Positions 25,954 to 34,550 are shown, numbered from the stretch's first letter. The stretch is DNA of 64,000 bases from Pseudomonas sp. RC10 (GCF_038397775.1 NZ_CP151650.1:1612001-1676000), one strand, 5' to 3'. Program-made: numbers and translations. The notes: generated from the sequence alone by a model not told the origin.

Positions 25954-26325
25954 GTGAATAAAGTCACCCGCATTTCGATCGTCGATGATGACAGGTCATG
26001 CCGCATGGCCCTGAGCAGCCTGGTGCGATCCCTGGGTTATGAACCTTGCCTGTTTTCATGCGCCGAAGCGTTTCTCGCCTCACCCGATCTCGACAGCACC
26101 GATTGCTTGATATCCGATGTACACATGCCAGGAATCGACGGTCTGGAACTGCAGCGGATCTTGGTCAGCAGTGGCCGATCCACCCCGGTTATCTTTATCA
26201 CCGCCTACCCCAAAGAGTCGGTGCGCAAGCGGGCGATGGCAGCAGGTGCGTTGTGCTTTCTGGGCAAACCTTATAACGCCCAGACTCTCATTGATTGCAT
26301 TCAGAGCATCGTGCCGATCGACTGA
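25954..26325 (+). CDS. Stand-alone receiver-domain protein (CheY/FixJ-N type)
   Basis: This 123-aa protein is a receiver alone: D11-D13 (VDDD), phospho-acceptor D55 (CLISDVHMPG), T83 (FITAYP) and K105 (FLGKPY) are all present. It begins at GTG 25954. It has no output domain. Its sequence around SDVHMPGIDGLELQ resembles the N-half of FixJ-type regulators, so it could be a phosphate sink or a truncated regulator that acts by competing for the same kinase. Confidence 0.85.
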   Translation: MNKVTRISIVDDDRSCRMALSSLVRSLGYEPCLFSCAEAFLASPDLDSTDCLISDVHMPGIDGLELQRILVSSGRSTPVIFITAYPKESVRKRAMAAGALCFLGKPYNAQTLIDCIQSIVPID

Positions 26326-26593
26326 CTCGTGTAATTGCTCGAGTGTGAGTTGGCAAATGAATAACCATACGATGGTTTAGGGTATCTGTTACTTGGGATA
26401 GTTGTTAAGGAATGTCGGGCGCGGCTAAGCTATCAATCAGTCATTTATCCACTCAATCAGTGGTTTATGTGGAGGGCGTTCAGGCGCAGCAGGGACAGTT
26501 CAAGAGACTTGAGCGCATTGGACAAAAATCTGAGCTGATCAGATACAACGAGCATTTTTATCCGTTTTACTCTTTAACGTATTTAATCAACGG

Positions 26594-27217
26594 ATGCAGA
26601 AAATCATGAAACACTCATCATCAGTTGCGCATGGATTACTGGTACGCGCCAGTCGCTTGGACAACATTGGCATACGTCTGATTCGCATCGGTGTTGCCGT
26701 CATATTTCTATGGATTGGTGCACTGAAGTTTGTGCCGTATGAGGCTGACAGCATCACCCCGTTCGTGGCGAACAATCCGGTGATGTCCCTGTTCTATGCG
26801 CACCCGGACCAGTACAAGGAACACCTCACCCATGAAGGTCAGCTAGATCCGGCCAAGCGTGAATGGCAGGCCGCCAATCACACCTATGCGTTTTCCAACG
26901 GTCTGGGGACGGTTGAAATCCTCATTGGTCTTCTGGTGCTGTCCTACCTCTTTTCTTCCAGGCTTGGCATGGTCGGGTCGGTACTGGCATTCCTGACCCC
27001 GTTGGTCACGTTATCTTTTCTCATAACGACGCCTGAGGCGTGGGTGCAAAGTATGGGGGATGCCGAGTTCGGGTTTCCTTATTTGTCGGGCGGCGGAAGA
27101 CTGGTACTAAAAGATGTGCTGATGCTCGCTGGGGCCGTGGTCATGATTGCTGACTCCGCACGCCAGTTACTTGAGCAAAGAGCGACGTCTGTTCTGACTA
27201 CTGCGCAGGGAGTCTGA
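26594..27217 (+). CDS. DUF417 (RclC/YkgB-like) inner-membrane protein
   Basis: This 207-aa protein has four membrane segments, around residues 28-46 (IRIGVAVIFLWIGALKF), 103-122, 125-145 and 172-190, and the DUF417 motifs YEADSITPFVANNPVMS and GTVEILIGLL. The E. coli member RclC belongs to the reactive-chlorine response. ATG 26594 or 26606 (MKHSSS) could be the start; neither has a strong ribosome-binding site. It precedes an AhpD-like gene, consistent with an oxidative-stress pair. Confidence 0.82.
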   Translation: MQKIMKHSSSVAHGLLVRASRLDNIGIRLIRIGVAVIFLWIGALKFVPYEADSITPFVANNPVMSLFYAHPDQYKEHLTHEGQLDPAKREWQAANHTYAFSNGLGTVEILIGLLVLSYLFSSRLGMVGSVLAFLTPLVTLSFLITTPEAWVQSMGDAEFGFPYLSGGGRLVLKDVLMLAGAVVMIADSARQLLEQRATSVLTTAQGV

Positions 27218-27365
27218 CAGTCACACCATCTGGAGAGCGGGCTGCGATACATGTGAACTGCAGGTGTGCACAACTCAAACCGAAGCGGCCTTGAGTTCGA
27301 TGTGCCCATCTGCGACTTCAAAACAAGTTTATGGGCATCAACTTTCATACCGAGGAAATCCAACC

Positions 27366-27902
27366 ATGGCACGTTTTACTGCAATTGCGACCGATCAGGC
27401 CAGCGGCGCTACCGCTCAAGTGTACGCCGGTATCAAACAGGCTCTGGGGAAAGTTCCCAATGCTTACGCTGCTTTGGGAACGTTAGCCCCACAAGCGCTG
27501 ACGGCGATGCTCTCGGCAGACAAGGTTCTGGCAAGTGGTCCGCTGAGCAAAGCGGATCAGGAAACCGTGAAACTGACCATCAGCGAGTTGGCAGGTTGCG
27601 ATTACTGTGTCGCCGCCCACAGCATGGTCGGCAAGATGGCAGGTCTGAGCCCGGAGACCCTGCGTCAGATTCGCCAGGGCAACGCCACCGGCGACGCCAA
27701 GCGTGATGTTCTGGTCAGCTTCGTACGCAGCCTCGCGCTCAAGCCCGGCACGTTGCCGGAAGAGGACATCCAGGTACTGCAGGCCGCAGGCTACAGCGGC
27801 GAAGAAATCGTTCACATCGGGTTGGCGATCTCGGTGATTACCTTCACCAACGTGTTCAACCGCATCAACGACACGGTGGTCGATTTCCCTGTGCCTCAGT
27901 GA
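27366..27902 (+). CDS. Carboxymuconolactone decarboxylase / AhpD-like protein
   Basis: This 178-aa protein begins MARFTAIATDQASG (ATG 27366, GAGGAAA upstream). It carries the AhpD-type redox centre GCDYCVAAHS, with the CXXC pair and adjacent histidine. Members reduce peroxiredoxins or act as alkylhydroperoxidases. It lies between the DUF417 gene and an alpha/beta hydrolase on the same strand, with only 40 bases to the latter, so the three may form an operon. Confidence 0.88.
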   Translation: MARFTAIATDQASGATAQVYAGIKQALGKVPNAYAALGTLAPQALTAMLSADKVLASGPLSKADQETVKLTISELAGCDYCVAAHSMVGKMAGLSPETLRQIRQGNATGDAKRDVLVSFVRSLALKPGTLPEEDIQVLQAAGYSGEEIVHIGLAISVITFTNVFNRINDTVVDFPVPQ

Positions 27903-27942
27903 CCTGTGACCCGGTGCTGTCATCGTCCAAAGGAGCTGCATC

Positions 27943-28764
27943 GTGAACCTTTTTGCCGAATTGAACGTCGCCGACCCCGATCTTGAAGCAGCGTGCCGAG
28001 CGTTTGCCGTACCCGAGCGGGTTTCTGCCTCGTGGAGTGAAGTGAGCTTTCTGGATAAGGGATGGCAGGCGTCGCTGGACGTCGACGCGGAGCGCCTGGC
28101 TTTCTGGATGTATGGCAGCGGGCCGCTCATCCTGCTGATGCACGGTTGGTCCAGCCGGGGTTCTCACCTGATGGGGTTTGTAAAACCACTGGTTGCCGCA
28201 GGGTTCTCCGTTGCCATGTTCGATGCGCCGGGCCACGGCCACTCTGGTGCAGAGGTGTCGAGCGTGATTCACGCGGGCAAGGCAGCCCTGAAACTGGCGA
28301 AGCATTTGGGCGATGTTCATGGGGTTATCGGCCATTCCGCAGGCTCTACTGCTGCGCTATGGGCCTTGAACAACGGGTTGTCGGCCCGGCGAAGCGTTCA
28401 CGTTTGCGGACCCAGTTCGATGACTTCTGTCGTGCTGGGGATTGCACGTGCCCACTGTCTGGACGATCGGCAAACAGCCGCTTTCTACCGCTGGGTGGAG
28501 GCGTTCATGGGAGCTACGCTGGCGTCTGTCGATCTTCCCGCGCTAGGCATGGGGCTCGGACATTCAGGCTTGATCATCCATGATCGCGATGACCGGGTCG
28601 TGCCGGTCGCGCAATCGCGGGCGCTGCAGAAGGCGTGGGTGCATTCGACTCTGGTTGAAACCCACGGGCTCGGCCATCGACGCATCCTTGCCGACACTGA
28701 CGTCATCGGGCGTGCAGTCGAATTCATGAACCTGACCGATCATATGCTCGAAATGCAGGGCTGA
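27943..28764 (+). CDS. Alpha/beta hydrolase
   Basis: This 273-aa protein starts at GTG 27943 with AAAGGAG upstream. HGWSSRG forms the oxyanion region, S in GHSAGSTAALW the nucleophile, D in IHDRDDRVVP the acid and H in THGLGHRRIL the base. No signal peptide is present. The substrate is unknown. It ends the oxidative-stress-like cluster and is followed by a terminator. Confidence 0.85.
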   Translation: MNLFAELNVADPDLEAACRAFAVPERVSASWSEVSFLDKGWQASLDVDAERLAFWMYGSGPLILLMHGWSSRGSHLMGFVKPLVAAGFSVAMFDAPGHGHSGAEVSSVIHAGKAALKLAKHLGDVHGVIGHSAGSTAALWALNNGLSARRSVHVCGPSSMTSVVLGIARAHCLDDRQTAAFYRWVEAFMGATLASVDLPALGMGLGHSGLIIHDRDDRVVPVAQSRALQKAWVHSTLVETHGLGHRRILADTDVIGRAVEFMNLTDHMLEMQG

Positions 28765-28828
28765 GCCTGCGCCAGAACCTCTGCCTTGGGATCGTTTCCC
28801 AAGCGTGCAGTAATCGTTCGCTCTTTTC

Positions 28829-28890
28829 CAGCTCCCGTGACTGTTGATCACCTCCGTCTACTTGGACGGATTCGCGGGAGCTGTTTTTTT
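28829..28890 (+). terminator. Terminator after the hydrolase gene
   Basis: CAGCTCCCG (28829-28837) pairs with CGGGAGCTG (28875-28883). An inner hairpin CCGTC...GACGG lies in the loop, and seven T follow. It is 65 bases after the stop at 28764. Confidence 0.88.
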
Positions 28891-29030
28891 CCGGCATATC
28901 ATCACGCGAATCGAAAGCTTTAGATCCCCTGCGACGTGACTAGTCACTGGGGTGTGCTTCTGCATGCACTGAGGTCAATGCGCTCAATCATCGAAAAACA
29001 TGCGAGCGTGCTGAACCTTGGCCTCCTCAG

Positions 29031-29055
29031 TGTCTGCTTCTGGCCGAAAGCTGCC
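29031..29055 (-). repeat. Dispersed repeat copy 1 (left flank of AbrB-like mini-gene)
   Basis: Bases 29032-29055 are identical over 24 bases to 40521-40544. On the minus strand it reads GGCAGC-TTTCGGCC-AGAAGCAGACA, similar to the copies at 29285 and 34529. It lies just upstream of the 62-residue gene at 29093. Confidence 0.7.
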
Positions 29056-29092
29056 GGTCTCCCATTCTAGGGCGGAGTGGAGCTTGCGCAGA

Positions 29093-29281
29093 ATGAACGA
29101 TCCATTGCACGCAACAGTGATATGCCAAGACCCTCGCGACGGTAGCGAGGACGCTGTCATCGAACTCACTTCAGATGTCCTGGCAGCCCTATGCGTCCGT
29201 CTCGGTGACTCACTGAGCATCGAACTTGCTGACGAAGCTATCGTTCTGAAGCCGATCCGCAAGACAGACACGCAGACCTGA
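29093..29281 (+). CDS. AbrB/MazE-like small protein
   Basis: This 62-aa protein (MNDPLHATVICQDPRDG..., ATG 29093) contains VLAALCVRLGDSLSIELADEAIVLKPI, which has the SpoVT-AbrB pattern of helix, LGD turn and paired strands. Such proteins are DNA-binding transition regulators or antitoxins, but no toxin is adjacent. It is flanked by inverted copies of a dispersed repeat and starts 38 bases after one of them. The upstream in-frame ATG at 29018 reads through the repeat and is unlikely. Confidence 0.6.
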   Translation: MNDPLHATVICQDPRDGSEDAVIELTSDVLAALCVRLGDSLSIELADEAIVLKPIRKTDTQT

Positions 29282-29284
29282 GGA

Positions 29285-29306
29285 GGCATTCGGCCCAAAA
29301 CGGACA
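29285..29306 (+). repeat. Dispersed repeat copy 2 (right flank of AbrB-like mini-gene)
   Basis: GGCATTCGGCC-CAAAACGGACA matches 34529-34550 at 19 of 22 positions and is inverted relative to the copy at 29031. It begins four bases after the mini-gene stop. Confidence 0.6.
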
Positions 29307-29712
29307 TTCACAGACTAGTGCTTGCGACCCGTTACAGCCTTTGGTGTAGCTTTTTTGTGAAGGACACCAACTTGCTCCGACGCGAACACACGCTGCGCCC
29401 TCGGTTATCACATTCCCGCGCCTATAGGATCACCTCAGCCTACAAGGCCTGTCGAATGCCTAGGTGAGCGCGAAAGATAAGTAGTTAAACGGGGCACAGA
29501 CCTAGTTCAGTGCTCGCTCTTTACTACCGCATACCCTCGAAAAAGGTCTACGGGAGCAACGGCTGGACAAGCCTTCAACTTCTTGATGTGGCTGCGGATC
29601 GGAAGCTCTTGCGCACGAGTTTTTTCTTTTTTGATTCCTCGGCATCGCGCCTCGGTTGACGCACTCTGCCGGTGTCGCCATAGGGGCGACGGCCATTCAA
29701 AGGAACGTAAAA
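29307..29712. other. Gene-free stretch before two tiny genes
   Basis: About 400 bases without a credible gene on either strand. It should hold the promoter of the gene at 29713. No terminator or strong palindrome was seen. Confidence 0.35.
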
Positions 29713-29841
29713 ATGAGCAAACACGACGACGATAACCACTCAAACCAGCTCAATCCGAACAACGACGCCTACTGGCAATCGCGTGGCGAAGATGAACGCC
29801 CAGATGATTGGGACGACGCCGCGAACCAAGGGGAAGATTGA
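29713..29841 (+). CDS. Tiny acidic protein, unrecognised
   Basis: A 42-aa product, MSKHDDDNHSNQLNPNN then DAYWQSRGEDERPDDWDDA, strongly acidic and Asn/Asp-rich. AAAGGA lies eight bases before ATG 29713. Its stop TGA shares a base with the ATG of the next gene (TGATG). Clean translation signals and coupling support a real gene. No function can be named. Confidence 0.6.
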   Translation: MSKHDDDNHSNQLNPNNDAYWQSRGEDERPDDWDDAANQGED

Positions 29842-29990
29842 TGGAGCAGGAACACAAACGCCCGGTCGGTAACCACGAGGCAGATATTCGCAATGGCAAC
29901 AAAGGTATGCCTGGCACGAATATCATTTGGGACAAGAATCAGGGGGAGCGCGGCAGGCAAATCGCAGATCAGCGGCAACATAAGCGATAA
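29841..29990 (+). CDS. Tiny hydrophilic protein, translationally coupled to the previous gene
   Basis: A 49-aa product, MEQEHKRPVGNHEADIRNGN then KGMPGTNIIWDKNQGERG, basic and hydrophilic. AAGGGGA precedes the ATG, which overlaps the upstream stop by one base. The pair is convergent with the 374-aa gene at 30020, with 29 bases between. The function is unknown. Confidence 0.55.
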   Translation: MEQEHKRPVGNHEADIRNGNKGMPGTNIIWDKNQGERGRQIADQRQHKR

Positions 29991-30019
29991 GTGTGAGGCA
30001 GGCGCGAACGCGCCTGCCA

Positions 30020-31144
30020 TCAAGCTAGAGGCTTGCAGAGATCGCGTCGGGCGATGCGATACTCCAGCGCATAGCAACTGAAAACCTGATCGATAAGCTC
30101 ATCCGGCAACTCCAATCTCTGCATGTCGCGCAATATGGCAATCATCGCCCAGGCGAATTGAAAGCGCCGGCGATGCGCACTGCTTTCTGCCCACAGACCG
30201 CCATGTTTCTGAAGTTGTGGCTCAATGCAGGCGAGCAAGCTGTTAATGCTGCTGTCTCTAGGCCGTACTGGCTTCTCGGCTTCCCACTTGCGCAAGGTCC
30301 GTTCCTTTTCCTCAGCCTGCTCCGCCACGCTTGACCAGAGCTCACCAAGAAACACACTGGGTGCCCTCCGGTGATCGAACCCCGCATGTATTGCCAGCTC
30401 TCGGACCTGAATTCCAAGTGGTCGAGTCCATTCACAGGTTTCAGGATCAAATCGAGGTACGAGTGCCTCCAGCAGCACTTCGTTTTGCTGGCCCGCCGTT
30501 ACGACTTTTTGCCAATGCTCAAGACTTGCGTCGACAACCACCCACGCCAGGAACCGCACAAAGCAGCTGTAAGCGTCAGCAACGCGATTGTGCTTAAGCA
30601 ACGAGCAGCTCAGCAGAGCTGCCTCATCACCCGTCCATTGCTTGGACGTCATACGCTCCCAACTGCCAGGAGCACCTAACTCATGAATCAGTGAGCATTG
30701 GATAATCGCCTGTATGCGATCACCCGCATCCGGAAGAAGGACAAAGCTGGCGGCCAGTTCTAGGTCGCGCTCCAGTCGTCCTGCCCACGTCGCAATTGCG
30801 CGGTGATCTCTCAGCAGGCCTTGCTTAAGCAGCGACGTCCATTCGCAATGGGGTTGCCAGACGACATCAGGCACGATGAACCCGTCTGCCAGCATATCCC
30901 TTTCCATCTCATCCAGCGATTGCAAGCTAGATGGCCTGGTGGGAGCTCGAAACACCTTGCCCAGAAACCATTTTTTGAGGCGCTTGTAGCTGGGCCAGCG
31001 TGCGGTCATCTGAGGATTCGCCTCATAAACCCGTTCCAACGCGGTCGCACCATAAATGACCTCGACCAGCAACGATACCGGCGGGACATATATGAATGCC
31101 GGAGGGAGCACCTGCGGTAATTTTGAACCTTGCCTCTCAATCAT
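30020..31144 (-). CDS. Conserved-looking protein of unknown function (374 aa)
   Basis: A long intact frame encoding a mostly helical, soluble protein rich in Trp and Leu (e.g. RWPSYKRLKKWFLGKVF, SLIHELGAPGSWERMTSKQW, FLAWVVVDASLEHWQKVV). Near residues 285-300 EERTLRKWEAEKPVRPR resembles the end of an Xre-type helix-turn-helix, but I would not call a domain. No signal peptide or membrane segment is seen. It lies in an accessory zone, upstream and divergent from the zinc-ribbon and KAP NTPase genes. Confidence 0.6.
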   Translation of the reverse strand: MIERQGSKLPQVLPPAFIYVPPVSLLVEVIYGATALERVYEANPQMTARWPSYKRLKKWFLGKVFRAPTRPSSLQSLDEMERDMLADGFIVPDVVWQPHCEWTSLLKQGLLRDHRAIATWAGRLERDLELAASFVLLPDAGDRIQAIIQCSLIHELGAPGSWERMTSKQWTGDEAALLSCSLLKHNRVADAYSCFVRFLAWVVVDASLEHWQKVVTAGQQNEVLLEALVPRFDPETCEWTRPLGIQVRELAIHAGFDHRRAPSVFLGELWSSVAEQAEEKERTLRKWEAEKPVRPRDSSINSLLACIEPQLQKHGGLWAESSAHRRRFQFAWAMIAILRDMQRLELPDELIDQVFSCYALEYRIARRDLCKPLA

Positions 31145-31447
31145 TGGAACACCCGTCTAGGAATCGCTCTCGGTCACCGTGAACTGTTTGCGCCGGTGTT
31201 GAATTGACCCAGTTGCCGAGGAGGGCCAGACCCAGTCTGATACTTCCTGAACCATCACCTGTCCTGGCGTTATGCGACTCTGATGGTGGGTCAGCCTGGC
31301 TCCAGCATATGGGTCAATTTGGCATCAGCGCTAACAGTGAGGCCTCCTGAGAGCTCATCTGCCGTGAATACGCCCGACAATACAACGTCACCTCATATCT
31401 TTCCGAGAAGCGTATTCTTCGAAAAGCACAGCACCCGAGGCGTTGCA
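31145..31447. other. Divergent intergenic region upstream of the zinc-ribbon gene
   Basis: About 300 bases between the 374-aa gene (minus) and the zinc-ribbon gene (plus). Two similar short segments, TTGACCCAGTTGCC near 31205 and TGGGTCAATTTGGC near 31311, are roughly inverted to each other (GGGTCAA/TTGACCC) and about 105 bases apart. I see no gene here. Confidence 0.35.
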
Positions 31448-31744
31448 ATGAAGATTACCGGTGACAAGCAGATCGAATCCGTCATAGACGTTCGGTGCGA
31501 CATATGCGGACTCTCAACACAGACACCGTGCGGTCTTCAGTACGGTACGCTTCAAGCGAACTGGGGACCCGGTGCCAAACATGACGGGGAACGCTACGAG
31601 GTACACCTTTGCGAAAGCTGCTTTTTTGGCACCCTTGCGTACGTCAAGCAAGAAAGACGCACCCAGCACCTATTCGATGAGAGTGAAAACATGGATATGA
31701 GAGTCGATGACCTTGGATTGCTTGCTAGCGACGACCACCCGTGA
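31448..31744 (+). CDS. Small zinc-ribbon-like protein
   Basis: This 98-aa protein starts MKITGDKQIESVIDVRCDICG (ATG 31448, GAGG eight bases upstream). Two CXXC knuckles, CDIC at about residues 17-20 and CESC at about 58-61, suggest one zinc site. The sequence between, LQYGTLQANWGPGAKHDGERYEVHL, resembles small immunity- or regulator-like zinc proteins. I cannot name a family. It is 211 bases upstream of the KAP NTPase gene on the same strand. Confidence 0.6.
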   Translation: MKITGDKQIESVIDVRCDICGLSTQTPCGLQYGTLQANWGPGAKHDGERYEVHLCESCFFGTLAYVKQERRTQHLFDESENMDMRVDDLGLLASDDHP

Positions 31745-31955
31745 GTCGTACAACCCACAAGCAGAAGTGAGCCATATATTAATGAGTGCGGGATTTCTCT
31801 AGGAAGCGTCTAGAGGGCATTTCGCCAAATGCGTGGCCGTCAGTGAAGCACTGGTTTATCGGACACACCTGCCTGCCATCCACGGTGGTTTAGACAGTGG
31901 TGATGTGCGCTGCAGCTGTACAATGTACGCTCAGAAAATTTGGAGTTTGGCTGGC

Positions 31956-34124
31956 ATGGACAGCAACGACCTCATAGCCCGGCAGGATCGCGCGATTGAC
32001 AAGCCAGAGTTCGACGCATTAGAGCGCGGGCCATTTGTAGGTAGCTTGGTGAACACGTTGGTTAGTGTCGAACGCGACACGTCCGGCACCATAAAATCCT
32101 GCAAATCTACCGGCCTCGTTGTCGGTCTGACAGGTGAATGGGGACTAGGAAAATCTAGCGTCCTAAATCTGCTGGCCTACGAGCTTGAGAAAAACGAGCA
32201 TGTGGTAGTGGCAACGTTTAACCCTTGGCTATTCAAGGGCCGCGATGAGCTGGTAGATGCTTTTTTCAACTGCTTGCGTGGTGCGCTGGGTAAGAGCCCC
32301 AGCGAGAGTCTGCGAAGTGTGCAAAAGCAGTTAGAAAGGTACAAAACCTCTATTGAGTATGCTGGTGCCACTCTTGCTGCGGTCGCTGACGCTCTAGGGG
32401 CTGGTGGGGCGGCCACCGCTGCCTGGAAAAAATGGCTCCTTAAGCTCACGACCACTTTAATCAAGCCGCAAACCCTGTCGGCTGACCAAGAGCGTAAGAG
32501 CTTGGAATCCAAGCTCGCCAAAGCACATGTGGCTGTCGTGGTTTTGATCGATGAGCTTGACCGAGTTGAAGATGAAGAGGTCAGGGCCGTTGCGCAGTTG
32601 ATAAAAGCAGTAGGGGATATCAAGGGTATATCCTATCTCGTTGCCTATGACCCAGACCGTGTAGCCCAAGCATTGGGCAAGGGAAACTCCACGCGTGAGA
32701 AACAGATCAGTGGAGAAAGCTACCTCGAGAAGATCATTCAATACCCTATCCCCCTCCGACCTCTGCTCGAAGAGGATGTCACCAGCCTGCTGAAGCAGGC
32801 GCTGCATCGCCACGATATGGTCATTCCTCCTGCGGCCTTGCCCTATCAAACAGAGATTCTCAATCACCTGATACGTGCCATTCGAACACCACGTGACGTC
32901 AAGAGAGTCATCGGTGCACTATCGGTACTACAAGATGCTGTAGCGGACGAGATTTGTCCTTACGATGTCCTCGCCTATTGCTGGATTGTGACCAAGTCGC
33001 CGAGCATGCGTAGGAAGATTTCAGACCATACTCACGCACTCGTCAGTGACCCTTCCACGCAAGAATTGATTAGGCGACAGCAGTGGAAGACAGGGAACGA
33101 CAGCGCAGCGGAAACGCTTACAGATCTCTTCGGAGACGGCATAAATGCGCACCTTGACATGCTCCGCGCTATTTTTCCGCGCTTCGATGAGCGCAGTCAG
33201 CGATCTGCTGAAACATTCGATGGTGACAGGCTGGCCAAGCGCAGAAATTTGACTCGGCTTTTGTATCTTGGGAACCCACCAGGACAACTGTCGCGGATGG
33301 ATATAGAGCGTATCTGGTCGCTGAGCTCAGAAGATTTGATAAACGAACTCCAGTCTTTGCAACAGGCTGGACGATTGGAGACATTGCTAGACTGCCTGAA
33401 TGACCTTGCACCTGTGATGACACAGACCGGCGATGAGACATTTTGGGTGGGGTTATCCCGAGTTCTTACTCGTGATCACGACTGGATAACCGAAAACGAA
33501 GTCGAACGAGGCTTCGTAGATGACGCTGCTGCAATCCTCTGGCGCGTGGCCCATACCACTGGCAACGGGACAGCCAGGCTAAAAATCACTATCGATGCAC
33601 TCATCCGGGACGGCGACCTGTTGATCACTCCCTGGATCCTGCGTAAGCATCTCTTTGCACACGGATTTGTTCCGTACGGGCCGCAGGGAAAGGGAGGTGA
33701 AATCTTCAGCGCTGACGAAACTATCTCCCTGCGTGATAGGGAGCTGCCTAGGTATCGAACGGCTGTTTTGGAAGGCAAGGCATTACGCCGACTCCCTGAT
33801 ACAGAGCTGATTTTTTGCATTTTGAACAGCGATCGCTGGGATTCTGAGCTGAGGCAGTGTCTCACCTCCCAACTATCATCTATTGAGGCAATCTCAACGT
33901 TCGCAGCATTGATAACCCCTCCTGGAATTCTGTGCGACTACCAGACGCTCGACTTGATGATTGATGCTGGAAAATTGCTTGAGAGACTTCTGAGTATGTT
34001 CTCGAAAAGTGAGCGTCCCGAGGATGACTGGATTGCTCAGGCCATCAACCGTCTTAATGCAGTGCTATCGCGCAAAGACCCACATTTTGCGGCGGAAGTT
34101 TTCAAGAATGATGACGCCCAGTAG
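31956..34124 (+). CDS. KAP-family P-loop NTPase
   Basis: This 722-aa protein (ATG 31956, GGAG ten bases upstream; in-frame ATGs at 31923 and 31833 are possible) is a KAP NTPase. Walker A is GEWGLGKSS (residues 60-68), then the KAP hallmark TFNPWLFKGRDELVDAFF, Walker B VVVLIDELDR (about 195-204), and sensor-like AIRTPRDVKRVI. An Ala/Gly-rich segment at about 135-157 sits where many family members carry membrane helices, but it is weak here. KAP proteins include phage-exclusion factors such as PifA and ATPases of known multi-gene defence systems. None of their partner genes is visible. Confidence 0.85.
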   Translation: MDSNDLIARQDRAIDKPEFDALERGPFVGSLVNTLVSVERDTSGTIKSCKSTGLVVGLTGEWGLGKSSVLNLLAYELEKNEHVVVATFNPWLFKGRDELVDAFFNCLRGALGKSPSESLRSVQKQLERYKTSIEYAGATLAAVADALGAGGAATAAWKKWLLKLTTTLIKPQTLSADQERKSLESKLAKAHVAVVVLIDELDRVEDEEVRAVAQLIKAVGDIKGISYLVAYDPDRVAQALGKGNSTREKQISGESYLEKIIQYPIPLRPLLEEDVTSLLKQALHRHDMVIPPAALPYQTEILNHLIRAIRTPRDVKRVIGALSVLQDAVADEICPYDVLAYCWIVTKSPSMRRKISDHTHALVSDPSTQELIRRQQWKTGNDSAAETLTDLFGDGINAHLDMLRAIFPRFDERSQRSAETFDGDRLAKRRNLTRLLYLGNPPGQLSRMDIERIWSLSSEDLINELQSLQQAGRLETLLDCLNDLAPVMTQTGDETFWVGLSRVLTRDHDWITENEVERGFVDDAAAILWRVAHTTGNGTARLKITIDALIRDGDLLITPWILRKHLFAHGFVPYGPQGKGGEIFSADETISLRDRELPRYRTAVLEGKALRRLPDTELIFCILNSDRWDSELRQCLTSQLSSIEAISTFAALITPPGILCDYQTLDLMIDAGKLLERLLSMFSKSERPEDDWIAQAINRLNAVLSRKDPHFAAEVFKNDDAQ

Positions 34125-34237
34125 GGCGGAACCCATAGCGCGCGACGGAGTTGCCAAGTAGGCGTCTGCGCCGCGCGATGGCATCGGGGTGTTCTGCCAC
34201 GGAATCGATTGCAATGCCCGACCCCATCGATGGCTTC

Positions 34238-34399
34238 CAACGTGCCGAGGGGGACAACTTCGTCCATTAAGGCGATCGTGTGTTTGGCAGCCATTGCCAT
34301 AACCGGACCGAAGTTACGGGCGGTTTTCCTGTAGGTCAGGTTTCCCCAGCGGTCTGCGTATTGCGCACTGATGAGTGCGAAATCAACTGCGATAAGGTG
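34238..34399 (-). pseudogene. Fragment of a 3-oxoacid/acyl CoA-transferase subunit A
   Basis: One minus-strand frame encodes a stretch typical of CoA-transferase family I subunit A: VDFALISAQYADRWGNLTYR then KTARNFGPVMAMAAK and EVVPLGTL. Upstream residues (glycine-rich CoA-binding start) and downstream residues (TPGIFVDR) are missing, and the open frame around it is unrelated. This is a remnant of about 54 codons. It lies in the otherwise gene-free 34125-34585 interval after the KAP gene. Confidence 0.65.
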
Positions 34400-34528
34400 G
34401 CGGCCGCAGGTATAAATGTGATGTAAAAGTAAAATTTTCCAGCGCCCCCAGATCTCTTTAAAATTATTCGCGTTCATAGCATTGCCTCCGCTCGTGGAGG
34501 TCTAGCATGCCCCTTGTGCATGGAGGGC

Positions 34529-34550
34529 GGCAGTCGACCCAAAGCGGACA
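34529..34550 (+). repeat. Dispersed repeat copy 3
   Basis: GGCAGTCGACC-CAAAGCGGACA, 19 of 22 identical to 29285-29306 and in the same orientation. It sits between the CoA-transferase remnant and the DUF2845 gene. A small hairpin CCTCC...GGAGG lies just upstream (about 34486-34500). Confidence 0.55.

Noticed and set aside
26412..26609. 65-residue plus-strand ORF before the DUF417 gene
   Set aside because: No ribosome-binding site, no family features, and it overlaps the next start.
31283..31447. N-terminal extension of the zinc-ribbon protein
   Set aside because: The 55 extra residues are low in structure and the internal ATG at 31448 has a good GAGG site.
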